From: Toxoplasma gondii ME49
Taxonomy: Eukaryota; Apicomplexa; Conoidasida; Eucoccidiorida; Sarcocystidae
Length of the DNA stretch: 64,000 bases
Assembly (NCBI RefSeq): GCF_000006565.2
Contig: NC_031480.1
Coordinates: forward strand, 1,070,144 to 1,134,143
Direction: 5' to 3'
The notes below the pieces were generated by a model. That model searched no databases. It was not told the origin of the DNA and was given only the letters and a program-made list of their open reading frames with translations. This document shows, piece by piece, positions 39,557-57,277 of this stretch. The position numbers were made by a program, and so were the translations under genes. Numbering within the stretch: position 1 is the first letter of the stretch; each line of letters opens with the position of its first letter.

Positions 39557-41193
39557 ATGGTGACTGCCTTCGCGACCTCTGACGAACTCGCCACCCCGTG
39601 TACCTACTACACGCTCACGTGGGGAGACGCCGCTGCGGCGCCCAAGAAAGCTGCGGTGGACGACGATGATTTTGATTTGTTTGGTGCGTTGGCACTGATA
39701 ATAATATAGGCACTCAGAGGAGTGAAGCGATGCATGTGTCTCTCCGGCGGGAAAGGGGGGGGGGTGCCTGCTGGATAGACTGGCGAGGCGATCACCGCGT
39801 TTGCCTCCCGTTATCAGGCACTTGCAGCCACAGTATAACGCTCAGCATACACAGGCTTTTCTTCGTGCTCTGATCTCTGAATATCAAGCAAATCTACGCA
39901 TGCAGCGCGGTGTACCGTGCTCGGATGGGCCTACGCAATCCACATGTGCTCAGTTTCGCGAACTCTGCCGCGTGGATGTCGTTCTCTAGTGGTGACTTTG
40001 ATTGTTGGTTTAGAAGCGAAATCCATTGTATTCACCTCCTACCCTGTTTGTGGAGAACAGAAAATCAGGGTTTTCCAGTCTGCCTATGTCACCCCAGATC
40101 CGCGACGCGAGTTTGATCGACAAAAACATCAACAACTATGTGCGGTTATCAGGAGTAGGAGGAGACGTATGCTGTGTTAGATTTTTGTTTCAGAGCTACG
40201 TGAAAGAGGATTTTTCATGATGGGCGACGCAAATGCCATAGTGGATGAAGAGCTCATCGTCCCTCGTTCTTTTGTTTTTTTTCAGGTGAGGAGAGCGCGG
40301 AGGACAAGGAAGCAGTGAAGAAGCTTGCAGAGTCAAAGAAGAAGGAGGCGGAAAAGAAGAAGAAAGTTGTGATCAACAAGTCTATGTTGGTGATTGAAGT
40401 CAAACCCGCAGATGCAGATACCGATCTGGATGATGTCTGCAAGAAGGTCAAGTCGATTCAAATGGAGGGTGTTACATGGGGTGAGGGTATGAAGAAAGTT
40501 CCGGTTGCCTTTGGCCTCTTCAAGCTCCAGGTAGGAACTCTCGTGAAAACCAGTATTTTTGAGTGCCGATGTCAGAACGCGGGGATATTCTTCACCGCTT
40601 AGCTACGCGGGACGAAACGGGCGTGTATGCGGCTGCCGAAATGCCCGTGTTGCGCGTACCCGAAGTATCTAGGTCTACGTGATACTTCTGCCGTCACTTA
40701 ACCAGCGCAGTGCATGCACAGACGAAGATTCGTTGTCAGTTAGTATGTTAGGCGATTGTGTTGTGAGTAGTGGGTATACAGCTGGAACCCTGTGGTAACG
40801 CGGGCTAGAAGTTCAAATTTAGTAAAGCGTTGGCCATTTGCAGCTGGTATATATGGTTGCCGACAGGTCTGCTCGTCATCCAAGAGTGTTTGAGTTGAGG
40901 CTTTACGGTGGGGGGGGAGGGGGCATCAGGATGGCACTTTGTGTTCACAGTCACCGATATCACTGTGTTGCGTCTGTGCGATGTTTTTTCCCGGTTCGTA
41001 GGTTCAGTGCGTCATTCTGGACGATGTTGTTAACACAAACGCATTGGTTGACGAAATTGAGGAGATCGGCATGACAGAGGAAGAGAAACAGAAGCGGCGT
41101 CAGAAGGAAGAAGCTGACGATGAGGACGATGACGAGGAGGATTTTGGAGGTCTTGTTCAATCTGCCGAAATTGTCTCTTTCAACAAGCTTTAG
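39557..41193 (+). CDS. Translation elongation factor 1-beta (eEF1B-alpha), short form
   Basis: Three exons, 39557-39683, 40286-40530 and 41002-41193, give 564 nt (187 residues). The protein is the nucleotide exchange factor that reloads eEF1A with GTP. It starts with about 30 residues, then the acidic DDDDFDLFG that precedes the central region in this family, a Lys/Glu-rich linker, and the exchange domain: KSMLVIEVKPADADTDLDDV, IQMEGVTWGEGMKKVPVAFG, VQCVILDDVVNTNALVDEIE and the terminal VSFNKL. An acidic insert (ADDEDDDEEDFGG) sits just before the C-terminal strand. The N-terminal GST-like domain of animal and fungal eEF1B (about 90 residues) is missing in this model; an upstream exon might supply it, but I found none with a matching frame. 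The start was taken at the ATG in cacaATGG. The family call is secure. Confidence 0.93.
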
Positions 41194-42700
41194 GTTGCAC
41201 GCTACTGTGTCAGTTACCTGCAATTTGCTATACCAAGAAATGCGTTTTTCGTTGTTGCATGTGTGTCAGAACTCCTACGTGGAGAAAACAGTCCGGGACT
41301 TCGACACGTTTCCACTTTCAGATATTGTTTTGTGGACCAACAAAATGCCGCGCACAACTTCAGTTCTTTGATGCCGACGCATCCGAAGCACGGCGGTATC
41401 GGATATATCCACAAATCTAACGTGGCGACACCAAACGACCATCAGTTCAGCTCTGATTCCAAATAGTGTTGTAAGAATGCAAAAGGAAGCATCGTGATTT
41501 CTGGTCAGTCTTCGACGGCTTATTTTACTGAAACCACCGTTACCAGTGCCCAAGCATACCGCGGCTGTTTAACGTAGACCTCTTTACCGAAATTATTAAC
41601 TCTTTTAGATTTAAGAGTGAGGCGAAGAAATGGTTCAGCAGCATACTTACAGAGCTTATATGAGTTTTGTGAACCATATAGGGACGGAAAAAGAAGCATG
41701 ATGGCTTTTCGGGAGTCGACGCTGGTTAACCGCGGCGTCTTCAGTTCGTCATTGGTGCCCCGTATGACGATACTGTAGTGTAAACGACTCTCTAAGTATA
41801 GCCTATCGTTCAAGAGTGACGTGTGAAATTGTATACGAAATGCCAAACATTCAGGTCGTCGGTAGCAGCATCCATCTCAGTGCGCGAAAGCTACCTCCTA
41901 CAAACATGACAAGCAGCCCCCAGTGCGATAGTAGGTCACCCAGGACCACGGCGTAAACAAAGCCCCATGGGCTCTCGTCACTTTGAACGGCAACTGTTCC
42001 AGACTGAAGAGGGGGAACAAAAGGCTTCGAGATTCCGAAGTCGTTTCTGTGGAACTCTCCGAGCCGCGTGTATCCGGGTGAGCTGTTGTACCGACCTTGA
42101 TATATACAATTCATGACGAGGCAGAGAGCTCTTCACCTTTTTCGGGCATGTGATAAGCTTCTTGCGATACGGTTGTCTGCTTTTGTTCGTTCTTCTACGG
42201 ACGCACCGTCGGGACCGCAAAGCTACCAGAGCAATTGCTTTCATTGATTGGTTTGTGCGTGGAAGAAAACACACTGCCCACCGCCATCATCTGCCGGCCA
42301 TGTAACCCTGTAGCGGTAGCGTTGGACGGCGAATTATCCTTCGCCTTTACGAAGGCGAACATACGTTACAGTGGTAAACAACAGACTAACGAAATGGAAA
42401 GACAGGAAACGCGATGCCTGGTCAATCAGGAGAAGGTGAAATAACTCTCGGCCACCATTTTGCCGGGACAAGAGACACAAAAAGCATGAACAGATCCTCC
42501 CAACACGGGTAATCACAGTCGTCTCCAGCCTCAAGTCGAAAAATAAGCTACAGCATTATGCTTCCCTGAGTCCGCCCCGGATCTTCTTTCCTGCGTCTCG
42601 ATTCTCCTCCACTAGAAACAGTGATCCCAGGCACCTCTGTGCATAGAAGGACAGAAGAACTATGCTTTTCATCCAAGGTTTATTGCAACGTTCTAGGCGC
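41194..42700. other. Convergent intergenic region, eEF1B / glutathione reductase
   Basis: 1.5 kb between facing 3' ends. Minus-strand frames at 41520-41846 and 41851-42114 are open; the second contains a hydrophobic stretch, but neither shows a domain or a splice partner. Treated as UTR and spacer. Confidence 0.45.
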
Positions 42701-48301
<5,601 letters not shown>

Positions 48302-50053
48302 TGTGAGTTGTCAGCGAAGACGTTGGTATGCTGCTTCGCTTCAATGTACCTCCTTTGACATCGAAGTTGCGTGTCTCCGCCGGAAGCCGGGACTCGGCGA
48401 CACCAAGGTATGTGAAACTCGGACTCTCATGTCCATTTCATGATGACAAACAGCCACCTGCGCTCCAAGCCGAGTCAAAACAAGGAGCACGAAATGGCTA
48501 GAGACAAAAAATATCAGACACACCGCTCCAGCTAATTGTGTTCCGCAGTGCAATGGAGAAAAGCTGCACAGCCAGTGCTGCCGGGCTCAGAAGAGTGCAC
48601 TTTATGCTTTGTTGGTTTTCCTCCCGAAACGCTCAGTATCAAAAAAATTTGTGCATTTCTATTTATCTGGTTCCACTTTTTTTGTGACGCTGAGAAGACT
48701 CGAGACAGAAGGCAGAGGCCATGTCCTAACTGGAATCCAGTCTTTGCTGGCCCTTCGATGCTTGCCGCAACTACGCGCGGCTGTCTCGAAGCGGCTTTTC
48801 GGCAAGGGCGGGCGTCCCCGTACTCACCGACATAGCTACCAGAAGTTGTCTGCCGCTGCCTGTAGAGAACGTCAACGCACAGAACTCAAGGTGAAAAGAC
48901 TCCTCCTTCAGCGCTTGCACGATATACACATTTTCGCAATCTTCAATTCACATAGAAAAGACGTAGTAAGTCAGTTGCCGTTCAGAGGTACTCTCTGTCA
49001 GGTCTGTTGTCTTCGTTTCCAATTACAAATACTGAGTGCTGGCGGTAACATGGTGATGTGCCACTTTACAGGACAGCTGCCTGGCAGTCGAATGAAAGCC
49101 TAGATTGCCAAATCAACTTCGGTCGTGTTGTCTGCCACTGAACACGTGGGCATCAGACTCAAAAAACAGGTCGTTTTCATCGTGCATCAATCACGAACAC
49201 AAACGTACCAGCGAAAATTCTGTAACGGTGTGCTTCTGTAAGGAAAAACCGGCACAGACAATTGACTCATTTTTGATGCAGTTATCCCCTCCTTCGTCTT
49301 CATTTTAGTCGTTTTCAAGCTCGGAAAACATGTAGCCTGTCACCCTCACAGAGGCCGTAGCCGAGCTGGGACTTCATCCTTTCGTTTCTTGAGAGTGTAA
49401 CACATGTAAATGCATGAATGTGTTAATGATCATAGAACACTCTCAAGTCGTGGCAGACGAATTCTAATCAAGTGCTTCCCATCGATGTCCCACAACTCTG
49501 TCAAACACGTTGGGTACGATGCAGCGGTCCTTCGGTGGATACATCAACAATTGATCCTTTGACTAGGATGTCCATTTGAAACGAGATGAACTTCAAATGT
49601 GCGCCCTTCAACAGGGCACACGCGGAGACCTGATCGTGTAACTGATTTGCCTGAGCCCTTTTTAGCCTTCCGCGGTCCGCCCAAAAGACAGGATGATGAT
49701 AAAACCCGGCCGATACACATTGCCGGTTTTCTGTGTAAAGATGATTGCACGTGAATGTACACATCTATGTATATCTATATGCATAAATATACATAGCATG
49801 GGGACTGTTTGGCTGATCGACGTAATTTCCTGTAAATAGCTTTCGAGGGAAAACTTTCACGATTGTACAGGGTCTGCCGCCAGAGAAAACCGTGCTGACG
49901 CGTGAGGGAACGTATGGTAAACGGGCTTTACAAGAACGATGTGCAGATACGCCACCCACCCTTAGCGGGGCCTCATCAGATACGCTGATCCCCTTGTGTG
50001 AGACAACTATTTCTACGCTTAGTCACGAACTACGTTAACGAAGAGGCGCTCCA

Positions 50054-50060
50054 TGAGACG
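50054..50060 (+). promoter_or_regulatory. WGAGACG-type motif (TGAGACG)
   Basis: TGAGACG followed after a few bases by the partial inverse ACGTCTGA. It sits about 1.75 kb upstream of the glutathione reductase start and 2.5 kb upstream of the CCCH gene. The motif class is known from Toxoplasma promoters; use here is inferred. Confidence 0.3.
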
Positions 50061-51367
50061 CTCACGTCTGAGTCTCTCCTGGCGGGTACAGTAAATGCGA
50101 AGGAGAGAAAAGGGTTGGTCAAATTGCGAGATCCGTCTCAGTCCTAAGAATCCGCTCGTAACCTACGCCTATGGAGCCTTCCAACTCAAATAGCGAATGA
50201 AAAGAATCACACTCTCAGTCTTCATCAAGTCCATGACTCTGCCGTTTGAGGCTGCCTGCGCAGAACTCGAGCTGGCAGTAGCATACGAGGGTGCCACCAA
50301 CCTCATTTAACAGCATCTGATATCCGCCAGGTTATCTTGGAATGCTGCCGGACTGTGTTCAGCTGTAAACGCCGGCCAAGTTCCTTGGCTCAAGTACTTC
50401 TGTTCAGTCTCTATGCCTGCTTGTCATCAGTGCTCCGCCGTGCCCCCTCTTGAACGACCTTTCGCGAGACAGAATTCCGCACACGTAGCCAGGGGTCCAC
50501 CTTCCTGTCCTCCACACCTTGGTTGAGTTGTTCTATGCAAAATGATAAAGCTGATAATCTAGACAGACAAGCTGGCTCTTTCCCAGAAGTCTTTTGTGCG
50601 TGTCCACGTGTATTTCTTCTAGATTTTCCGTGTCACAGGGCACCCCACAGACGCTCTGGAGGGCGAAACCTAGACATGACGTGTAAGTGCTCACGCCCCC
50701 CAAGTAACAGCCGCGAGTTGAAAGTCGCCACCCCGCTGTGGTAAAGAAACCTTTTTCCACCTCGTCTCTTCAACGGACGCCTATTATGTGGGCGCGGGCA
50801 TCTTGTGTGCCTTAACGCCCTCAAACTATAGCTCAAGAAGATTTTAGGATAGAAACGGTGTCACTTCCACTGAACAGGCTCCAGGAAACCCCCTGACTGC
50901 CCGGCTGCTGCAATGGAAATTAGAGGAACCCCCGCCAGTCATACAGGCCGCCCTCACTGTCTGCAAGGTAGGCCATGAGTTTAGGTTCTGGGCTCTGACC
51001 GTTCTGCGGACTTGCCTGCCAACTGCAAGTGTTCAAGATGAGGTGGTTGCTCTTCGGAGCCGCCATGCGACGGCGCGGCATTGCCGCGTCAACATGAGAC
51101 TGGGCTGTGTGGTCGGCAGCTGCCGGGGCTGGCATGGAAGGAACCGTGTTCAGAACGTTGACTGCTTTCACCGAATCAGAGAAGGAATTTATTGTGCATG
51201 GGTACGGTTCGAGTTTTCCGCGTTTTCAGCAGCTCTAATAGCTGTTCTGTGAGCCCGAGTTGCTAGGTTTTAGCCGCGACCCCCCGACGCTTCACCACTG
51301 AGCGACAGCCACCAAACTCCGTTTTCTTGAGGGAGGGGCGGCGCGCGCCGTCAATCTTCGTAACGGG

Positions 51368-51374
51368 CGTCTCT
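51368..51374 (-). promoter_or_regulatory. WGAGACG-type motif on the minus strand
   Basis: CGTCTCT on the plus strand, that is AGAGACG on the minus strand, 1.18 kb before the CCCH-protein start. Chance occurrence is possible. Confidence 0.3.
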
Positions 51375-52550
51375 TGAGTCTTGCTGTCACACCTCAACTT
51401 TTTTTTCATACACCTGTGGTGGGTTTGTCTATTCTAGAAGCGTCATATCCACGCAGGTTCCCCCGACTAGCAGTGTGGAAGGAAGCACCACCGCGGCGTC
51501 TGTACCGTGCCCTAAGTGGCAGAAAGCGGTTTTTGACGTCGAGTGCCGATTTTTCCTCAGTTTCCGCGAGGTCTGTGTCCAGAGGGGTCTGTTTTGCTGC
51601 TTACGCCTTTCCGTCATTCGCGTGCATAACCCGTACCAATTTGCTTTCCGGCGACCTCGCCGTCGCAGCGCTTTATCGGACGGCAGTGTGCTCCGCCTCA
51701 CGGCACCGGGATTTACTGGGCATCGTTGGGTACGTGTACCCAAGTGACGTCCCTCGTTTTTGTCTCTACCTCGAAAGGGCATCTGCAAATTGCAAACGCG
51801 TTAGTGAGCGGCACACGCTGAACGAAGTGTAAACACGTATAGGTAGCTCAAAGGGAACCGTCTCACGATCCTCTGTCGACAGTGTCTGCCGCTGTGAAAT
51901 TGGAGCAAAGGAGTCCGGTTCAGGCACCGATGTATTTTATTTTTGAGACAGTAACACGGAGCGTTGAGGTTCCAGAGCCCGTGTTCGCGAAAGCCGCCCC
52001 CCTCTCCAGGACCAAGCGTGGAGGAACACAGGTGCCGAAGCTAAGAAGATGTTTGTTGTGAGCGGGGTCGCAACAGTCCCGAGCTGCCATTCCTCGGTTT
52101 GTAGTAATGACCATAGACTTTGTTTTTCGAGTAGACTGAAGTTCGTTGCAGCTGCAGACGACGTCGCGGGATATCATGCCCTGATAACCGTAGGATCTCA
52201 GTGGTCCCGGAAGTCATCGGCTTCGAGGTCGGTGCCACGACAGAGTGGGTTCATCGTGCACAGCAGCAGAACGCACCTGCATCGCAAACTATGCACCTGA
52301 CGTGAGAATCTTTGAGAGCGTGCGTCCCTCAACCGACACGTGCATTTTTAACGGGAGGCTGCCCGAAGTGTCTCCCTGACTGCTCTAGCGTTTCCGTGGG
52401 CAAAGACAGGGGACCTCCGCTTTCTTTGTTATGTCTGCGTGTAGTAGTTCCTCGTAAACCGTACCACGTCGAGGCATTGCAGATTTCGTGCGAACGGTAT
52501 TGCATTTCTCAGCAAGTTTCTCCGTTTCCACATGCTAGCGGTGAACTGCG

Positions 52551-55500
52551 ATGCCGCCTTCATCAGTAGCGGGGCGTAGTCGCCTCATGAGCGGTAAAGG
52601 AATGGAGACATTGGCAAATCAGTCAGGGAATATTGTTGGACAAACACCTTCGTTCACGCCCAACTTGGTCAAAGACGGAGTTCATTCTAATGGAAGGGAC
52701 GGGGGCAAAGGCACGCGGGGTCCACTCCATTCGGGGACGAACCGTGGCTCCGTCGACTCTGACGCAGCTCGATTCCAGTGTGCACAAACACCCCGGAAGC
52801 TTCAGTTTTTCAAGGTAAGGAAGAGGATCAGTAAAGGAGCTAGTTGCGTGCTTGCGGATTGAGTGTGTCAGGTGCTTCGCGGATGGACGCACAGTGTGAA
52901 TAGCCTTTAGGACATACAGTAACAATCAGATAACAATGAATCTAGACTCCCCATTGCCCATTGTCAATGAGATCCCTATGCTTACAGAAACTACCGTTTT
53001 CTGGGGTCTGTATAGTACGGGTTAGTAACGCTTGACATTTTGAAAGACGGAGGCCGTAAAGTGGAGAGCAGCAAAGCTGGACCGAATATAGGCTGGCAGC
53101 TAAAAAGAAGGAAGGGTGAAACAGATATGATTCCTTGATACAGCTGTCGTTGTTGAAGCAGTGTGCGACAGTCGTGGCGCTGTATCGGGTAGAATGTGTC
53201 ATTCATAAACAGACGAGTCTTGGAGTGTTTCCTGGATCTCCAGAGTGACAATAAAGAACTGTCCGTCGTGTGGCGTCGCTTTGAGAAAACATTTCAAGCA
53301 TCGATCTGTGGTTTGCTTTTACGTAACGATACAGGAAAGTGGGGGTGGCTGGTTCAGGGTGTGTGGCGTACGAGTTTTGCGGCTTCTGCTGTTCTCAGAC
53401 CAAAATATGCCCATGGTATCACAAAGGCGGCTGTGACAGGGGACTCGCCTGTCAATTTGCTCACGGTTTGTCGGAGCTGCGCGAGTGCCCAGATCTCAGG
53501 AAAACGTCACTTTGCCCCAATGTCAAGCGAGGAGGATCATGCACGATACCCGGCTGTCACTACGCTCATCGGGTTCACGAGTTGCGAGCAACGGGGTATG
53601 CTGTGGACTCACTGTGGCCGTTCTTTTTTCCATAATAGAGCGGCATCATGGAACTTTTCATGCGTCCGCGACAAGTGGCGCTGCGTGTCTTTTGAGAGGA
53701 TTGTATACCGCTGTTAACCATTGGAAACACGGATTCGCGAGGCAGAATGGCACGCAAAAGTGTGTTTCCACGAAGAAAGCGAGTCTAACGAGCAGCGTAG
53801 ACGAGCAATTAATAACCACAACTGCATTTGGACTTCCAAAACACCAGAGTGTTGGGAGAAAGGGGGGTGCACAAAGACGCTGATGTTTTTTTTCGGTATT
53901 TTCCCACGTATGATGGTATATGCGACAGTTGCCGGTGACGCATCATGGTCTGCAGCGTAACAGTCTCCACAAATAGTTATGTGATGACTTACCTGTTTCT
54001 GGTATGGTGTTGTCAGCCAACTGTACAAAACCGCGCTGTGCGTGAGATGGCAGATGGGCCGATGCAATGCTGGAAGTCTCTGCAGACATGCGGTAAGACA
54101 ATTTAATGAAGTGCTTTTTACCAGCCCAGCGGTGTGCTGTGATGACTATTCGGCTTTTTCACTTAGCATCTCTCGGGTGTTCGGAGGATTAGCCAAATGA
54201 GGCGGCATGTGTAGTTTGTCTTCAAGAAACCACGTGGTTGTGGGTTGCAAGCCAGGCGAGGGAAGGATGAAACGTATTAACAGCGAGAGCAAACCGCATC
54301 TCAGATGCAATTATGGGCAGCACTGTCGTACGGGGCGTCACGTACTCCGAGACAGGATTATTCATACGCGTTTCCATGTTACGTGAGATACGTAGTAACC
54401 TCCATGTAGCGATAATATCAAGTATGGTGTTGGAGCAAGGATGGTTGTAGGGTACGGAGGTCCGCTTTCAATCGCCAGTAAGAATTGCTGACTTTCTGTT
54501 CCGGCGGAATTTGCCAGTCATGATCCTGTCCTGGTTACGCTTCGTGTTCGCAGCACGGAAAAAACGAAATGAGAAATGGTCGAGGCGTGCCACCTCTGAG
54601 TGGACCAGGTGATGACAGTTTGCCTCCACTCCTCGTTGGTTCACGTTCTCCGTCTTTACCGGCAGGGCGGCGACTGCGATCTCGAACGAGCGCACCAGTA
54701 ACGTTTTTTCAGGCGACGCGACGGAGGCAGTCCCAGCCTTTTCCTTTTGACCAACTGGAGACACTCGGCGAACCAGGCGTGTATGTCCCTTGCGAGCGGC
54801 GTCTTACGGCACAGATCGGGGGTGGACACGAAGCGCACTCGACGTCGTTGCTCCTCTCAAAACTGATCGCATCAAAAGCTCAGTCAGTCTGTCCCGTTTT
54901 GGACGCACAGCGCGGAGAAGGCCATTTCAACGAGGTCAACCCTCACAAGGAACTGCAGATTCAGTTGCGACGAGCGACCAGGGGAGGTGTAACACCTGCA
55001 AAGATGACAGCGAAAGACTCCGACGTTTTATGTGGCCAGTCTGCAGCCGTTTTCCAGTTGAATTCGCTGCGAAGGCCGGGGAGAAATGAGGGTATGGCCT
55101 CCACTTCGAATGGCCAAGAAGGCCCGTTTGGCGACATCTTGCGTGAAGCAAAGAGCCTTCCGCTTGAACAATCTTGTGGCAGCGCTGCTGCTTTAGCCCT
55201 CGAAAACCTGACTGTTCCACGTGTAAATGGGGGATTCGAGCGTCTTCCTCTGCTTGGCGCGGCGTCTGAAGACACACTCAACCGCCCGCAAATTATCGAC
55301 CAGGCGATTGTTGCACGGGATAGAAAGCTCGGAGAGATATTCTCGCCGTTGTCTGTGGATCTAGATCCCGCGGAACTGCAGACCAGCTGGAACGTACCTC
55401 TGCTGCATGATGATTTTGTCGCATCGCTGCATGCGTTGTCTTCGCGTGACGCCAGCGGACATGAGTGCCCGCGCTCGGCTGGAATTTGTCGGCGTGACAG

Positions 55501-57277
55501 TGTCTCAGTTGGCACCGGTGGAAACAGAGAGGGGTCGAGGCTGCCGCCATCAACCATGGTGTCGCTGCATGCGCGCGAGCTGGGTTCTGGCAGAGCTTCT
55601 GTGCGACCGTTGGAAGGCACGGTACCGCGTTCTTTCAGAAAGACCAGTGGTCCCACCCCGACTCTGCCCGGCTCGCGTGAAATCGATGGCGAATACTCTT
55701 TCATAGACAAACTGCAGTGTTGGGAATCGCGGAATCGGATGGTAGCCCAGGACAATCCGTTCGCTTGCCACACCGCTTCCCTGGAGACGGGCAGCGGCCG
55801 TCCAAGCTGCAATACTCCACTGGCGTCTGGCCAACCTGGGACCAAAGACACTGGCAGCGTAACTGGCTCCTCTGAACACACCGCAGACGTTAGTACGTCT
55901 GGTTATCCCCCGGATTTGCTAGCGATGCACCGAGGGTGCAGGCGCGCGTCGTCAGGGGCCTCAACAATCGACACGACCCCGCGCAGCATTGACGCATTGA
56001 GTGGCCTGTTGTGTTCTCTCAGTCTCAGCCCGTACTCTCCGACGATCAACAGTGGACCTGGATGCCAGACCCTTGTGGGACGGAGGGATACATTCGACGC
56101 ATCTGGCGAGAGTGTTGTCTCAGGAGCGCTCAACAAGCTTCGCACAGCGTCCTCGGAGGATAGTCACGAGCCGACACGGGAGCGTCCGGTTGATATGCTG
56201 GCGGTCCACGGATCGATTCAGGGCAGTCGTCCCAGCGTGGAAACATGTTCGGATAGCCACAGCATCAGGCAACTCCACGACATCGATGCGGCCCTTGGGT
56301 ACGGCCTCATCACACCGATCGCCTTGACTTTGTCTGGCGTGCGTGGATCTCAATTCCATGTTTGGGGAGTGCAAGGCGGCAGACAGTCCGAACTCCGTGG
56401 GAATGGACGGCGGGAGAAAACGGGCTTTGTGGAAAATCCAGATAGTCACAGTCTACAGAGCGTGAACGTCCCGAATATTTCTCCGGGGCTGGAGAGTGTC
56501 TGTGGCTGGATAGACAAGGACAACAGCTGCGGTTTTGGGGTTGGGAAAAGCCAACAGGAAAACTTGGAAGAAACTGGGAGAGACAGCGACTTCGAGAAAG
56601 GCTGCAGCGACCGTAAAGCTCTTGACATCTCAGACGTATCGTGGGAAGGTGACCCAGATGTCCAATATCTTCGCCACGAAGCGTTGCCAGAAAGTGCTTC
56701 ATTGTGCAAGGAAGGACAAGCTTTGAGCATCGGTGTGACCCGTGCGTCAGTTGTACAATGTGTCACTGGCGCGCCAAAGAGCAGTGTAGGTTCTGAGCGA
56801 CAGGCTGTTGGAGAACTTAACGCTCAGGAGGAATCGACTGTCTGTTGGAAGGTGGACGAGAAGAACCGCATGCGTGAAGAAAACGTTTGCGGAGGGGTAC
56901 CGGCGGTGAGGAGCGGGTGCATTTATACCCCCTATGATATGGGATCATGTCCATCGGGCAGGCAGAGGCGAGCAAAAGATGAGATTGTCAGCGGGGCAAA
57001 TTTGGGATTTCTCGCGCAAGAACGAGTTGTAGACGAACATCACGATACTTCGGAGCTTCTATCGGAGATAGAGGCCTTCCGGCGAACATGCTGCGATAGC
57101 GGTGCCAGTGTTAGCACTTGCTGCAGTCGCAGAGAGCCTGCAGACACCCCGGTTGGGAACGCTGTTAAAGGAGAGCAAAGTGACAACAGCGGATGTCGAG
57201 TACCAGCTGACAGTGGCCACTGCTCTGTGTTGTTCAGTGGTCCGGATCTGTTCCGGGCATCTTGGGATTTACCGTGA
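52551..57277 (+). CDS. Large CCCH zinc-finger protein
   Basis: Exon 1 is 52551-52814 and exon 2 is 53399-53595. The last exon runs from about 54554 to the TGA at 57275-57277 and is one open frame of about 900 codons. Two CCCH fingers sit in exon 2. The first is C92-x7-C100-x5-C106-x3-H110 (CPWYHKGGCDRGLACQFAH). The second is C127-x8-C136-x4-C141-x3-H145 (CPNVKRGGSCTIPGCHYAH). Each is followed by an ELR motif, as is usual for apicomplexan RNA-binding CCCH proteins. The rest is Ser/Gly/Arg-rich and probably disordered. Exon 2 ends in phase 2 (GG before GTATGC), while the last exon opens in phase 0 after CGCAG. A 7-base exon at 54086-54092, with good signals on both sides, would reconcile them, giving about 1063 residues. 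A role in mRNA binding or stability is inferred from the fingers. If the join is wrong, the long exon could be a gene starting at 54569. Confidence 0.78.

Larger units (their letters stand above)
48302..52550. other. 4.2 kb divergent intergenic region
   Basis: Lies between the glutathione reductase and CCCH-protein start codons. The longest frame (51374-51832, plus, 152 codons) has no domain, and the other frames are shorter. Two WGAGACG-type motifs lie here. A non-coding RNA or a gene with very small exons cannot be ruled out. Confidence 0.45.

Noticed and set aside
41520..41846. Minus-strand frame with the string aacagccgcggt, reminiscent of small-subunit rRNA
   Set aside because: Only a dozen bases resemble the rRNA 530 loop and nothing around them follows; not enough for an rRNA fragment or mitochondrial insert.
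51374..51832. 152-codon plus-strand frame in the large gap
   Set aside because: No domain, no splice partners and an opposite-strand frame of similar length; left as spacer.
54961..55881. 306-codon minus-strand frame
   Set aside because: Lies inside the long CCCH-protein exon, whose plus-strand frame is three times longer; no domain on the minus strand.
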